A stretch of 24,385 bases of DNA, from the NCBI GenBank assembly GCA_003151895.1, contig PLYX01000028.1, forward strand, positions 13,594 through 37,978, read 5' to 3'. Source of the stretch: Solirubrobacterales bacterium (GTDB lineage: Bacteria; Actinomycetota; Thermoleophilia; Solirubrobacterales; Solirubrobacteraceae). Shown here in pieces: positions 1-8,621 of this stretch. How positions within the stretch are numbered: position 1 is the first letter of the stretch; each line of letters opens with the position of its first letter. Made by a program: the position numbers and the translations under genes. The notes below the pieces were generated by a model, which saw only the letters and a program-made list of their open reading frames with translations, did no database searches and had not been told where the DNA came from.

Positions 1-774
1 GCGGCCGACATGGGCGGCATGGGCTTCATCGAGAACAACAAGGCGCTGTGCATGCTGTCGGTCCTGATCAACACGCACATGCTGCAAGCAGCCCAGGAGC
101 AGGATGTGAGGCGCTTCTTCTACTCCTCATCGGCATGCGTCTACGCGGCCGACAAGCAGACCGACCCGGACAATCCCGGGCTGAAGGAGAGCGACGCCTA
201 CCCCGCGCTGCCAGAGGACGGCTACGGCTGGGAGAAGCTTTTCAGCGAGCGTATGTGCCGGCACTTTCGCGAGGACTTCGGGCTCTACACGCGCATGGCT
301 CGCTACCACAATGTCTACGGTCCAGAGGGCACATGGCACGGCGGGCGGGAGAAGGCGCCGGCCGCGATCTGCCGTAAGGTCGTGGAAGCCAAGCTTTCCG
401 GGAGCAGCCAGATCGAGATATGGGGAGACGGTGAGCAGACCCGCAGCTTCATGTACATCGACGACTGCGTCTACGGGACGAAGACGATCCTCGACTCGGA
501 CATTCTTGAGCCGATCAATCTCGGGTCCAGCGAGATGGTGACGATCAACCAGCTCGTCGACATCGTCGAGGACATCGCCGGAATCAAGCTGGAGCGCCAG
601 TACGACCTTTCCGCGCCCAAAGGCGTGCGGGGTCGCAACAGCGACAACACGATGATCCACGAGAGGCTGGGCTGGGAGCCGAGCATCTCTTTGCGTACAG
701 GGCTGGAGAAGACCTACGCGTGGATCTTTGGTCAGGCGCAAGACGCATCGGCCAACGCCGCCTCAGTTAGCTGA
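1..774 (+). CDS. GDP-mannose 3,5-epimerase (5' end outside window)
   Basis: An NAD-dependent short-chain epimerase/dehydratase that closely resembles GDP-mannose 3,5-epimerase (GME), which makes GDP-L-galactose and GDP-L-gulose from GDP-mannose in the cytosol. The reading frame is open from base 1, so the N-terminal Rossmann part lies upstream of the window; the ATG at 10 is internal, because the preceding Ala-Ala-Asp belongs to the conserved AADMGGMGF block. Numbering from that Met, the SSACVY segment carries the catalytic Cys at 43, YGWEK gives the Tyr/Lys pair at 72/76, and GGREKAPAA holds the second catalytic Lys at 115; these match Cys145, Tyr174/Lys178 and Lys217 of plant GME. GVRGRNSDN and the C-terminal GWEPSISLRTGLEKTY are also typical. 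It ends 2 nt before the next gene, so the two are probably co-transcribed. A related GDP-sugar epimerase is the only realistic alternative. Confidence 0.9.
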   Translation, partial: AADMGGMGFIENNKALCMLSVLINTHMLQAAQEQDVRRFFYSSSACVYAADKQTDPDNPGLKESDAYPALPEDGYGWEKLFSERMCRHFREDFGLYTRMARYHNVYGPEGTWHGGREKAPAAICRKVVEAKLSGSSQIEIWGDGEQTRSFMYIDDCVYGTKTILDSDILEPINLGSSEMVTINQLVDIVEDIAGIKLERQYDLSAPKGVRGRNSDNTMIHERLGWEPSISLRTGLEKTYAWIFGQAQDASANAASVS

Positions 775-776
775 TA

Positions 777-1664
777 ATGACCGATAAACCTGTCGTGACT
801 GACTCGGATGACGCGCGGCAGGCCCTCGTTATGGACTCAAAAAGATTCCAGCCACCCAATTCTCACTCTTATGCTCAGTCACACGTTGAGGCTGGGCACG
901 CATGCACACCTTACAAATCGTCGCAAGTTGTCAATAGCATCCGCTTCGATCTTCTGAGTTCAGATGACCTAGTCCAAACCGTACAGTCGTTCGTTGATTG
1001 CGGCAGAAGCCACGTCGTGCACTTCTTGGCAGTTGATCCGACCGTCAGGGCAGGACGAGATTCCGCTTATCGCGCAGAGCTAAATGAGAGCGACCTCAAC
1101 ATCGCCGATGGGCAACCAATCGCATGGGCAGTACAATTCAACGGTAAGCACACACAGCGGATCGCCGGAACAGATGCCTTCGCTTTGCTATGTGCTGCCG
1201 GGTTGCGCCGCTGCTATAGACACTATTTGTACGGAAGCACACCGAGCGTCGTTGAGAGACTTGAAGTGACTCTGCGAGAGCGTCATTGTGAGATTCGCAT
1301 CGTTGGAGCCGAGGCACCCCCCATGGGTATGCCAAGTGACCAGGATCTAGCCTCCACCGCAGACCGGATCAGAGAGCTAAAGGCTGAGTTGGTGTGGATC
1401 GGTATTGGTACGCCCAACCAACATCATGTGGCAAGCCGACTGCGGGATCTCGATGCTGCACCCGTAATCCTGTGCATCGGAGCTGCATTCGATTTCGCCT
1501 CTGATACCAAGAAACGCGCACCAAAGTGGATGCAGAAGGCAGGGCTTGAGTGGTGCCATCGTCTGCTCAGTGAGCCCAGACGCCTCGCTCCTCGGTACCT
1601 ACTGCAGGGACCATCCTTCATCACCGCGGTGGCACGTGAATACATCCATCGTGCCTCGAAGTAG
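777..1664 (+). CDS. WecG/TagA/CpsF-family glycosyltransferase (GT26)
   Basis: Probably transfers the second sugar (commonly ManNAc, ManNAcA or a glucosyl residue in this family) from a nucleotide sugar onto an undecaprenyl-linked acceptor at the inner face of the membrane. Family landmarks are present: the catalytic-Asp block NIADGQPI (residues 108-115), WIGIGTPNQ, ILCIGAAFDF, RAPKWMQKAGLEWCHRL and EPRRLAPRYL at the C terminus. The usual Gln-Glu after the TP motif is Gln-His here, a small departure. The first ~50 residues precede the normal family start (VVNSIRFDLLSSDDL aligns with the usual N terminus), so the true start could be internal, for example the ATG at 831. It begins 2 nt after the epimerase and ends 5 nt before a GT4 gene, giving a tight operon. 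Confidence 0.9.
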   Translation: MTDKPVVTDSDDARQALVMDSKRFQPPNSHSYAQSHVEAGHACTPYKSSQVVNSIRFDLLSSDDLVQTVQSFVDCGRSHVVHFLAVDPTVRAGRDSAYRAELNESDLNIADGQPIAWAVQFNGKHTQRIAGTDAFALLCAAGLRRCYRHYLYGSTPSVVERLEVTLRERHCEIRIVGAEAPPMGMPSDQDLASTADRIRELKAELVWIGIGTPNQHHVASRLRDLDAAPVILCIGAAFDFASDTKKRAPKWMQKAGLEWCHRLLSEPRRLAPRYLLQGPSFITAVAREYIHRASK

Positions 1665-1669
1665 GCGGC

Positions 1670-2821
1670 GTGCGCATAGCGATACTCCACTCGCGTTACT
1701 TGTCCGGGCAGGCTTCTGGTGAGAATCGCGCAGTTGACGACGATATTCAGCTTCTGACAGAGGCAGGTCATGAGGTGAGAAGCTGGACACCGTCACCCAG
1801 CGCGCACACTCTGCGAGGCAGGGCACTTGTTGGCCTCAGTGCAGTTTGGTCGTCCCAAGCTGTCAGGCAAATCAATGATCTGGTAGGTCTATGGGGCGCT
1901 GACATCGTGCATCTCCACAATCTCTTCCCCCTGCTCTCGCCAGCCGCGATTCGGGCGGCCGCCGGTAAGTCTGGCGTCGTGATGACACTGCATAACTATC
2001 GTCTTATGTGTCTTCCAGCTAGCTTCCTGCGTGACGGCCGCCCGTGTGAAGATTGCCTTGGCCGACTACCATGGCGAGGAGTCACGCGTCGCTGCTATCG
2101 TGAATCTTATTCCGGTAGCGCTGCACTGGCGACATCGCTAACTACACATCGATGGCTATCCACGTTCGACCGTGTCGACCGCTTCCTCGCGGTGAGTGAT
2201 TTTGTTCGGGATAAGCATATTGAAGCTGGTATTGATGCAAGTCGCGTGACAGTTGCACGCCAATTCGCCTGGCCGACGATACCTCGTAAGGGACCCGGGG
2301 ACTACTTCTTGTACCTTGGACGCTTGGCGGAGAACAAGGGCGCCGCCACGCTGATCGAGGGGTGGTCTGAGCATCTTGGCCGCCTGCTGATTGTCGGAGA
2401 TGGGCCGCAGATGGAGCATCTACGCTCGATCGCGCCGCGGGCGGTTGAGTTCTGCGGCCTAGTGCGCGCTGAGACCGTCCCAGGCCTCTTGCGCGGCGCT
2501 CGCGCGCTGCTTGTGCCTTCACTCGTATATGACGCGGCCCCAAGGGCCGTAGCTGAGGCGTATGCGGCGGGAGTGCCCGTGCTGGCAAGTCGCATCGGTG
2601 GTCTTCCCGAGGTCGTCAGAGATGGTGAGTCGGGTATGCTGCTAACCCCTGGGGCACCGGACGATTGGGCCACCGCGATTGAACGGCTTTTGGACGACGG
2701 CGAAAGCATGCGTCTCGGCACCGGCGCCTCGCATCTTTGGTCGACGCGCCATCGTCCAGAACACGCTCTCAACCGACTCCAAGATGCCTACGATACAGTA
2801 CGCCTACACTCGACACCATGA
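1670..2821 (+). CDS. GT4-family glycosyltransferase (GTG start)
   Basis: A GT-B fold retaining glycosyltransferase expected to add one sugar to the lipid-linked repeat unit on the cytoplasmic side. The start is GTG at 1670, giving MRIAILHSRY with the ENRAVDDDIQLLTEAGHEV N-terminal signature; the preceding gene stops only 5 nt upstream. The N-terminal domain includes DIVHLHNLFPLLSPAAI and VMTLHNYRLMC, the latter typical of acceptor-side loops in this family. The C-terminal donor-binding half has FLYLGRLAENKG, LLIVGDGPQ and the E-x7-E-type segment DAAPRAVAEAYAAGVPVLAS, followed by GGLPEVVRDGESGMLL. The length of 383 aa is normal. Specificity cannot be read from sequence. It is the last gene of the leading tight operon; about 490 bp without a convincing gene follow. 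Confidence 0.9.
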   Translation: MRIAILHSRYLSGQASGENRAVDDDIQLLTEAGHEVRSWTPSPSAHTLRGRALVGLSAVWSSQAVRQINDLVGLWGADIVHLHNLFPLLSPAAIRAAAGKSGVVMTLHNYRLMCLPASFLRDGRPCEDCLGRLPWRGVTRRCYRESYSGSAALATSLTTHRWLSTFDRVDRFLAVSDFVRDKHIEAGIDASRVTVARQFAWPTIPRKGPGDYFLYLGRLAENKGAATLIEGWSEHLGRLLIVGDGPQMEHLRSIAPRAVEFCGLVRAETVPGLLRGARALLVPSLVYDAAPRAVAEAYAAGVPVLASRIGGLPEVVRDGESGMLLTPGAPDDWATAIERLLDDGESMRLGTGASHLWSTRHRPEHALNRLQDAYDTVRLHSTP

Positions 2822-3313
2822 CGAGTTTCATGATGCGGGCGCTGGATCCAGCCGTCTTAGGAGACCCCTGCGTCCGGTGCGACGCGTGATCACTCGGTCT
2901 ACGGGGCAGTCTAGTCACTGCACCCACATTGCCACCGCCGGTGATGAGTACCACATCGAGGGCCGACATGGACAGCTGCCGCTCGCTCACGCGGAGCGGC
3001 CGCATATCCGCACGGAGTATCAACTACAGGGCACATCATCGATGTGCAGGCAAGTGTACTTAAACACCATTCTCGGTCGCACGTCACGACATGGACTCCA
3101 CCGGCAGGTATGTCATAGCTCCCCCCGACGTAAACACGCCCCTCGCACTCAACCGGGGCTCCAAAGCACGCAGCGACTGCCTGTTGCGGTCACGGCTCAC
3201 CAAGATCATGTCTGCGGCCCCTCGGCGCAACCCACACTACGAGTTGCATCATACGACACTCCGTTAGGCACGGGACACCAGAGTTCGCGGTTCACCAGAC
3301 GGAGCCCACACTG
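2822..3313. other. gene-poor spacer between GT4 and polymerase genes
   Basis: About 490 bp with no gene I can recognise. One plus-strand frame stays open through the whole spacer and reaches the ATG at 3314, but its translation is rich in His, Arg, Ser and Gln and has no motif. On the minus strand, two short stretches (VLITGGGNVG near 2955-2985 and MILVSRDR near 3190-3212) recall polysaccharide pyruvyl transferase motifs, but they occur in the wrong order and are broken by stops. It may be a decayed gene or plain spacer. No terminator-like hairpin with a U tract was seen. Confidence 0.4.
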
Positions 3314-4885
3314 ATGACTCACCGCATGTCCTGGGTGGCCTACGGACTCGCAGCTATTGCATCGCTGGCCATAGGTCTGACTGTCGCACTCAGTACACAG
3401 CTGGCATGGATCCTGCTAATCGCTGGCGGCCTATCACTGATAATCGTTCCTCCGCCACTCTGGGGAAACCTGCTGACCAAAACAACGTCGAGTCGGGTGG
3501 TACCGGTCGATGCCCGGCTCAGCGCCCTGCAACAATACGGTGCGTACGCACTCGCACTCTACCTTCTGGCTACCACGAGATGGGGAAGTGGCATCAGTTT
3601 GACCGGTGGCCCGCCGTATATCTCAGATCTCGCCTTGCTCGTGCTGCTCACTCGGCATTTTCTTGCAGGTTCGCTACGTTCGGTACACACGAGAGCATCT
3701 GACGCGCTCGATCCATGGACACGCACACTGACTCTCGCGCTTATCCTCTTGATCTTGGTTCACCTTATCTCTGGCTCCATTTCACAAAACGCACTTCGCG
3801 ACGCGGCACCGTATTTCTATGTAATTGTAATCCTCCTTGTCCCGCTATCAACGGCACAAACAAGGTATACCGTTAGCCGTGCGCTTACATGCGCTCTGGT
3901 GCTCCACGCGCTTTGGGTGACCTGTGACCTTCTCGATCCCTCTCTCCCCGGTTCATTGCCCGTAGGTGCCACAGGCGTACACATTCTCGCGCTGCGCCCT
4001 GACATCGACACACTCGTATGCGGCCTGCTCTCCGCTCTGAGTCTGCACCGCCTTTTGACGGAACGCCACATGCTGATTAACTTCGTGTTCACAATATGGG
4101 GCGGAGCCCTCGTACTGGCTCTTTATGATCGTGCTGGCCTCGTCGCATTCGTCGTGCAGCTAACGATGGTGCTGATGCTAGCACCAGCACGTCGCCGGAT
4201 CGTATACGCAAGGTCTAATCTCCCTCTAATAGTGGTCATCACTACCACCATTGGCCTTGGGTTTGTGGTCGCCGCCAGTCAAAGCACCCCGGTCCAACGC
4301 GTAATAGAGACCATCGAAGGTAGCTCGGCGACGACCAACATACGCGGTGCCCTCGGCACGGCACGCGCCCGCTCACGGTCATGGAGTACCTTGACACGGT
4401 ATCTGGAGGCGAAGCCCATTCGTGACATTGGCGGTGTCGGGTTTGGTCCCGATTTCCTGCGTGAATCAGGCGCGGAAGAGCTACTTCTCGGTACGGGTGC
4501 GACGAAGGAAGAAGTTCGCTCTCCGCACAACTACCTCCTAAATACATGGGCGCGTCTAGGCCTCATCGGGCTCGCGATCGTTGTCGCCTTGTTGTGCAGC
4601 GGCGTCCGTCTAGCGTATATAGTGGCTAGACACGGCCATGATATCGGGGATGTCGATGTCCTAGCCATCCTTGTGGTTGGGAGTATTCCGGTCATCGCGT
4701 TTGTCGGAGTGGTGCTAGAGTCTCCCTTTGGGGCTATACCGTACTTCTGGGCAGTTGGCCATTTGGCGATACGTTGTCGGCAAGGCACAGCGGTACAGTC
4801 GCTCGATCGAAAGCAGCGACTCGGCCTGTCGAAACATGCAGTTCGGCGACATAGTGCTGGTCACGTCAATCGTACTAGTGCATGA
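3314..4885 (+). CDS. O-antigen polymerase/ligase-like membrane protein
   Basis: A polytopic inner-membrane protein of the Wzy/WaaL type, which polymerises lipid-linked repeat units or ligates finished polymer at the outer face of the membrane. By eye there are roughly ten or more hydrophobic segments, beginning with WVAYGLAAIASLAIGLTVAL and continuing through long Leu/Ile/Val stretches. The large extracellular loop and the diagnostic segment lie near residues 375-420: GGVGFGPDFLRESG followed by SPHNYLLNTWARLGLIGL, the usual position of the PHNxxL signature before the late helices. The length of 523 aa fits the family. The Arg-rich tail after about residue 490 is probably cytoplasmic. The neighbouring glycosyltransferases and flippase point to a Wzx/Wzy-type pathway, so polymerase is more likely than ligase; sequence alone does not settle this. 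Confidence 0.85.
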   Translation: MTHRMSWVAYGLAAIASLAIGLTVALSTQLAWILLIAGGLSLIIVPPPLWGNLLTKTTSSRVVPVDARLSALQQYGAYALALYLLATTRWGSGISLTGGPPYISDLALLVLLTRHFLAGSLRSVHTRASDALDPWTRTLTLALILLILVHLISGSISQNALRDAAPYFYVIVILLVPLSTAQTRYTVSRALTCALVLHALWVTCDLLDPSLPGSLPVGATGVHILALRPDIDTLVCGLLSALSLHRLLTERHMLINFVFTIWGGALVLALYDRAGLVAFVVQLTMVLMLAPARRRIVYARSNLPLIVVITTTIGLGFVVAASQSTPVQRVIETIEGSSATTNIRGALGTARARSRSWSTLTRYLEAKPIRDIGGVGFGPDFLRESGAEELLLGTGATKEEVRSPHNYLLNTWARLGLIGLAIVVALLCSGVRLAYIVARHGHDIGDVDVLAILVVGSIPVIAFVGVVLESPFGAIPYFWAVGHLAIRCRQGTAVQSLDRKQRLGLSKHAVRRHSAGHVNRTSA

Positions 4886-5245
4886 TTGGGTTCACCGGAC
4901 TCCTAGTCTGTACGCACGAGCGTAGGAGTAACGCTGACACACTGCCTGGTACCATCTCCGCCAAAAGGCAACTGCGCCACCCCCGATTGTCACGTGGTGT
5001 GCAACGACACCGCAAGCCAGCCGACAAGCGGTTGGCCTATAACGTGGCCGTGGCTAGTGGTCGATGTGTTGTGAGGTGCCGCGCTGAACCGGTGCGAGCC
5101 CGAGTTCGTCTTATGCCATTACTCAGAGCAGTAGCAAGCACGTCCTGTGATGCCGGGGGTGAGTGGTGATGGAGTGTCGCTCATTCGCTTCGCCGCGACG
5201 GCGACGGACCGCGTGCCCACGAACGCTGTATGACGGGGGTGACGC
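4886..5245. other. spacer with no recognised gene
   Basis: About 360 bp between the polymerase-like gene and the next glycosyltransferase. Short frames such as one containing NVAVASGRCVV faintly recall the donor-site region of GT2 enzymes, but they are too short and unsupported to call. The end holds a clear ribosome binding site for the next gene (GGGGGT at 5235-5240). Confidence 0.4.
5235..5240 (+). promoter_or_regulatory. ribosome binding site for the 5246 glycosyltransferase
   Basis: The purine-rich GGGGGT lies 5 nt before the ATG at 5246 and decides for this start over the in-frame ATG at 5291, which lacks a comparable site. Confidence 0.5.
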
Positions 5246-6484
5246 ATGTCACTTGAGTGGTCGCTGTGCGCTCCCCAGGCGGATCGGCTCATGACCATAA
5301 CGTCAGACCACCCGAAGCCGCGACTGTTGGTCGTGTCGTTTTTTTCCCACGAGGATCCTCCAACCCCTCGTGCAGAGCGAACGCAAATGGTCTGTGCTGC
5401 ACTGCAGGACGCGTGGCAGATCTCCGTAATTGCTGGACCAGCAGACTCGGGGAGCGCGCCATTAGCGACTAGCCGGTTCGCAACGAGACGCCGCGCCGCA
5501 TTGGGTAGAATCGCGCGGAGCTTTCTACTGGACAGATATGAGCCGTGGAGCTGGAGGACGGTGCGTCGCATTGGGGCGAACGTAGATGCCGCGCTCTTGA
5601 TCGGGTTTCCATTTTCGCCAGTTGCAGTAGCCGCGCGAGAGTTGGCCGCGCGGCGAGTTCCATACATCATTGATGCTGGTGATCCGTGGGTTCTTACCAC
5701 AGACGAACCAGCGAACCGCTTTATAGGCCTCAAGCGCGCGCGGCGTATGGAGTACATGATGTGGAGAGGAGCGGCCGGAGGAATTCTGACCACTGCGTAC
5801 CAAGCGTCGGCCATAAAGTCCCTCGTTGCTAATCTAGATATTTTGGTGAGGCCAAACGGATTCGTCCCAGTACCGCCGCTGCGCTGTGGTTATGATCCCC
5901 GTGGCGATGCGAGGACGTTGCGTCTCGTACATTTTGGTTTGCTATCACGAGCGCGCGTTGCGCTACTCCCGTTTTTGCAGGCTCTCGCCGCCAGCGGGAT
6001 TTGGCACCGTATCGCGCTTGATGTATATGGCACCGATTGGCAGGGGCTCTTGCCAGACATCCCGCCTAATGTGACCGTAACGCAGTACTCACGGGTACCC
6101 TGGCATGCGGCTGTCCAGGCAGCGCAGGGCTATGACGCGGCGCTTCTGATAGATAATGCCGATCCGGCGACAATGCCTAGCAAACTGGTCAGCTACCAAA
6201 CTCTTCCGTGCCCTCGCATCGCGCTCGTTTGCCATGACACTGCAAATGCTTCGATTGACTACCTGCACGACAAGCGTGCGTGGCTAATAGTGCGTAGTGA
6301 CGATCCCGGCCTCGCGGACGAAGTAGCACGGCATGTGAACACATCATGGCAGGTACATGATCTTCAGCCGCCCCCGAGCGAGGCTTGGGATAAGGTGGCA
6401 CAGGAGATTGCGGCGTTTATCAACCGGCACCTCGTGCCGCATGGGCCACCATCTTGTCGCAGCTTAACTTCTGTACAAGATTAG
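5246..6484 (+). CDS. GT4-like glycosyltransferase
   Basis: A probable GT-B glycosyltransferase of the polysaccharide pathway, 412 aa. The N-terminal domain begins PRLLVVSFFSHEDPPTPRAER about 18 residues in and continues with DAALLIGFPFSPVAVAARELA and VPYIIDAGDPWV, typical of GT4 acceptor domains. The donor half starts near LRLVHFGLLSRARVALLPFL, includes IALDVYGTDWQGLLPDIP, and ends with DAALLIDNADPATMPSKLVSYQ, where the SK-x-x-x-Y pattern replaces the more common E-x7-E block. That places it among the divergent GT4 members acting on surface glycans. It stands alone, with 360 bp upstream and an insertion-sequence remnant immediately downstream, so it probably has its own transcript. Codon use is less GC-biased than the right half of the window. 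Confidence 0.75.
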   Translation: MSLEWSLCAPQADRLMTITSDHPKPRLLVVSFFSHEDPPTPRAERTQMVCAALQDAWQISVIAGPADSGSAPLATSRFATRRRAALGRIARSFLLDRYEPWSWRTVRRIGANVDAALLIGFPFSPVAVAARELAARRVPYIIDAGDPWVLTTDEPANRFIGLKRARRMEYMMWRGAAGGILTTAYQASAIKSLVANLDILVRPNGFVPVPPLRCGYDPRGDARTLRLVHFGLLSRARVALLPFLQALAASGIWHRIALDVYGTDWQGLLPDIPPNVTVTQYSRVPWHAAVQAAQGYDAALLIDNADPATMPSKLVSYQTLPCPRIALVCHDTANASIDYLHDKRAWLIVRSDDPGLADEVARHVNTSWQVHDLQPPPSEAWDKVAQEIAAFINRHLVPHGPPSCRSLTSVQD

Positions 6485-6599
6485 GCTGAAGCGCCGTGAT
6501 GTCACCCGAATAGCCTGACAGCGCATTTCACCATCAAACACCAGCCGCGCCGAGCACTGGTCGAGCGGCTCGTGTCCCGCGCCCAGTGCACAAACGTGC

Positions 6600-7128
6600 G
6601 AGAGCCAGATCCGCCAGTCGGCGGTCATGACCTGCGCCTCGGTGAGGCGGGTGAACAGGTCGACTCCCAAGTGACGGGGTCCCCATAAAGAGCTCGTCAC
6701 GGACCTGGAAGCCGAACGACTCGACAAAGGGGTTCTGCCAAGGTGACCCGGGCTCGATGTAGTCGCTCCCGGCCTTGTTGAACCGGCACCAGTCCCGCAA
6801 CGCGTTCGCGGTGAACTCTGGGCCGTTATCGCGGCGAACGACCTCGGGTGCCCCGCCACTCTCGCTAACTAGACGGTCAAGGACCGCGACGGTGCCGTCC
6901 GCGGCGCTCCGCCGACGGCACTCGATCGCAAGGGCCTCTGTCAACGCGGGTGAACTCTCATCAACAATGTGCAGCAGCTTCAAGATCCGGCCATCAGCGG
7001 TCTAGTCAAACTGGTAATCCAGCGCCCACACCTGGTCAGGGCGCACGGCACGCAAACGAGAAGCCGGCACCGTCGAGGCACCCAGCCTGCGGCGCTTAAG
7101 GCAACATGCCCTTTGAGGCTGCACATCA
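6600..7128 (-). pseudogene. IS3-family transposase (OrfB) remnant
   Basis: A decayed DDE integrase-type transposase on the minus strand. Reading from 7128 downward: a LKRRRLGAS linker, then RPDQVWALDYQFD, an in-frame TAG (7002-7004) where Gln is expected, then TADGRILKLLHIVDE, RRDNGPEFTANALRDWC (second catalytic Asp) and YIEPGSPWQNPFVESF (catalytic Glu). Within about 6662-6690 the frame shifts and resumes as RLTEAQVMTADWRI. The usual RPHSALG C terminus is missing, as is OrfA. With one nonsense codon, one frameshift and both ends lost, it cannot be active. It abuts the stop codon of the methyltransferase gene at 7143, so the element probably inserted at or trimmed that gene's 3' end. Confidence 0.88.
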
Positions 7129-7142
7129 GTGATTTGCTTCGA

Positions 7143-7964
7143 CTAGATCTTGGCTCGTTTGTCAGCTGGCTTACGACAGACCATAATCTCCGTCGAAGGG
7201 CCCTCCGATAACAGCTTGACCAGGGTAAGGTCGATCGGAAACAGCAACGGCCCAAACAAGTATCCCGTAGTCGGCCATCGTCTAAGCGTCGATGTCATGA
7301 TCTCCCAACTGCGCCGATGTAGGGCGCTATCCGTGTCGACCGGCTGGTTCATAAAGAAGAAAGCCGGCTTGCGACTAACGATTTCAAAGCCGGCAGCATG
7401 TACCGCTCCCTCCAACGTGGTCTTGGTCCGACTCACATGGTGAGAGGCATGCGTCGCCGTGGACTGGACAAAATTGTCGGTAAAGATAAGCAGCCCGCCC
7501 GGACGCAGCAGACTGAACATATTGACAAACGCTTGCCTTAGGCGAGTATCGCTTACTATATGAAATGTGATGTCAAAGGCCGATATAGCGTCTACTTGCC
7601 ACGCCGGAAGATCGTCTGATTCGCTGCTCACATCTAGGACGGTCACCTCGTGCTGCGGATACTTACTGCGCAGCCGGTGCACGGCGACGTCCGTGATGTC
7701 ACAGGCACGGATGTCACCTGCCCGAAGCTCATGCCAGCGGTCGATGTAGAATCCCGAACCGGACCCCACATCCAGCACGGTATTGAGATCCACATCAGCG
7801 GCCAGTGGAGTGACTGTGCGCAGAAAAACACGACGCCTCAGCCGGTACATCCACTGGTTGAACGGCTTCCCAAGACCAGCGTACCCGACCGTTGACAAGT
7901 CCGTGGACGACGCGAAACGCTTCTCCCAGTAATCCTTTGTATCAAACGGCGACGAGGTCGACAC
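7143..7964 (-). CDS. class I SAM-dependent methyltransferase
   Basis: A Rossmann-fold methyltransferase, probably decorating a sugar or lipid intermediate of the surface glycan. From the GTG start at 7964 it reads VSTSSPFDTKDYWEKRF; motif I is VLDVGSGSGFY (residues 63-73), ACDITD (87-92) provides the acidic ribose-binding region, and DAISAFDITFHIV and LLRPGGLLIFTDNF are the post-I motifs. The frame stays open upstream to 8138, but I prefer 7964: a second genomic copy of this segment (10191-10490) is similar only to about 18 nt upstream of this GTG, and the upstream residues are low-complexity Pro/Ser/Ala. No clear Shine-Dalgarno is seen, so the start remains somewhat open. The stop sits at the edge of an IS3 remnant, so the last residues may be foreign. 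Confidence 0.8.
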   Translation of the reverse strand: MSTSSPFDTKDYWEKRFASSTDLSTVGYAGLGKPFNQWMYRLRRRVFLRTVTPLAADVDLNTVLDVGSGSGFYIDRWHELRAGDIRACDITDVAVHRLRSKYPQHEVTVLDVSSESDDLPAWQVDAISAFDITFHIVSDTRLRQAFVNMFSLLRPGGLLIFTDNFVQSTATHASHHVSRTKTTLEGAVHAAGFEIVSRKPAFFFMNQPVDTDSALHRRSWEIMTSTLRRWPTTGYLFGPLLFPIDLTLVKLLSEGPSTEIMVCRKPADKRAKI

Positions 7965-7983
7965 ACGCGGAATGATAGCGAGT
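7683..7983. repeat. segmental duplication, copy 1
   Basis: This 301-bp stretch, covering the start and motif I of the methyltransferase, recurs at 10191-10490 in the same orientation with scattered substitutions and a one-base deletion. The similarity begins abruptly at GGCGACGTCC and ends at GATAGCGAGT. Confidence 0.9.
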
Positions 7984-8140
7984 AATCGGGCCGGCGGCAC
8001 TGTCCACGCGCAGCCGATGCAGCTCGGCGGTGTGTCGCTTCGCGCACAGGCTCCTTCCGACTGGCTCGCTGTGGGCGGTGGCGTTGGGGCATTCTGAAGT
8101 GTATCAGTGGAGGAAAGCCCCTGACGGCTGGCGAGCATCG

Positions 8141-8250
8141 ACGTTGCTTCGCGCGAAATGGCGCTCGAGGATCTGCGCGCGATCTGATGCGCGTCCCACC
8201 CAGCTGGCGAAGTTGCTGTTGCGCCACGAGATTCGCTACAAGGGAGGACA
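8141..8250 (+). pseudogene. possible IS110-family transposase remnant
   Basis: Two short plus-strand pieces in different frames, REMALEDLRAI and then DARPTQLAKLLLRHEIRY, read together like the central helix region of IS110/IS116 transposases (the RxRHRLSKLLLRHGxxY area). A frameshift lies between them and nothing else of the protein is recognisable. The call rests on one motif and remains tentative. Confidence 0.3.
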
Positions 8251-8598
8251 CGACCAGCGCATGGACGGCGCTGCCAAACGTACCACGCTGACCGTCATGG
8301 AGTGATCAGCGGGCGGCCCCAGACGCCACGTATTAGTCTCTCGATCTTTATGATGTCGGCATGGCGAGGGGGCTAACCTAGCGACGTGCGTGGACGAGCA
8401 GCGCAGCGGGCGGAGCGCAGGTGTTTGGTGAGCCACGGTTCGGGCGGCGAGGCACCCACGGCGTTCCACCGTCGAGCAATGCCATGTGTCCCAGCGGTGT
8501 AGACCGCCTGTGGCTGTGAGCCAGCAGTGGGGTTACTATTATATGCGCCGTGGTGGGTGTGCTTGTAGATCAGGGACTTGGCGGCGCCTGCTACACCT
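8251..8598. other. spacer with no recognised gene
   Basis: About 350 bp between the possible IS110 fragment and the hairpin behind the FkbM gene. Open frames here are short and carry no motif. The stretch is probably decayed sequence, with no promoter or RNA signal I can support. Confidence 0.35.
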
Positions 8599-8618
8599 CC
8601 CGCCTCTTCGGAGGCGGG
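8599..8618 (-). terminator. GC-rich hairpin after the FkbM gene
   Basis: A perfect 8-bp inverted repeat (CCCGCCTC / GAGGCGGG) encloses a 4-nt loop, TTCG on the plus strand. It starts 4 nt beyond the stop codon of the minus-strand FkbM gene. No U tract follows, so it may act only as a stability hairpin or weak terminator. Confidence 0.55.
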
Positions 8619-8621
8619 GCT

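Noticed and set aside
2955..3212. Possible polysaccharide pyruvyl transferase relic on the minus strand (GGGNVG and SRDR-like pieces)
   Set aside because: The motifs are in the wrong order for the family and separated by stops; chance is more likely.
5119..5814. Minus-strand open frame of ~230 codons
   Set aside because: Antisense to the start of the glycosyltransferase at 5246 and lacks recognisable motifs.
7965..8138. Longer N terminus for the methyltransferase at 7143
   Set aside because: The extra 58 residues are low-complexity and similarity to the duplicate copy ends about 18 nt upstream of GTG 7964.
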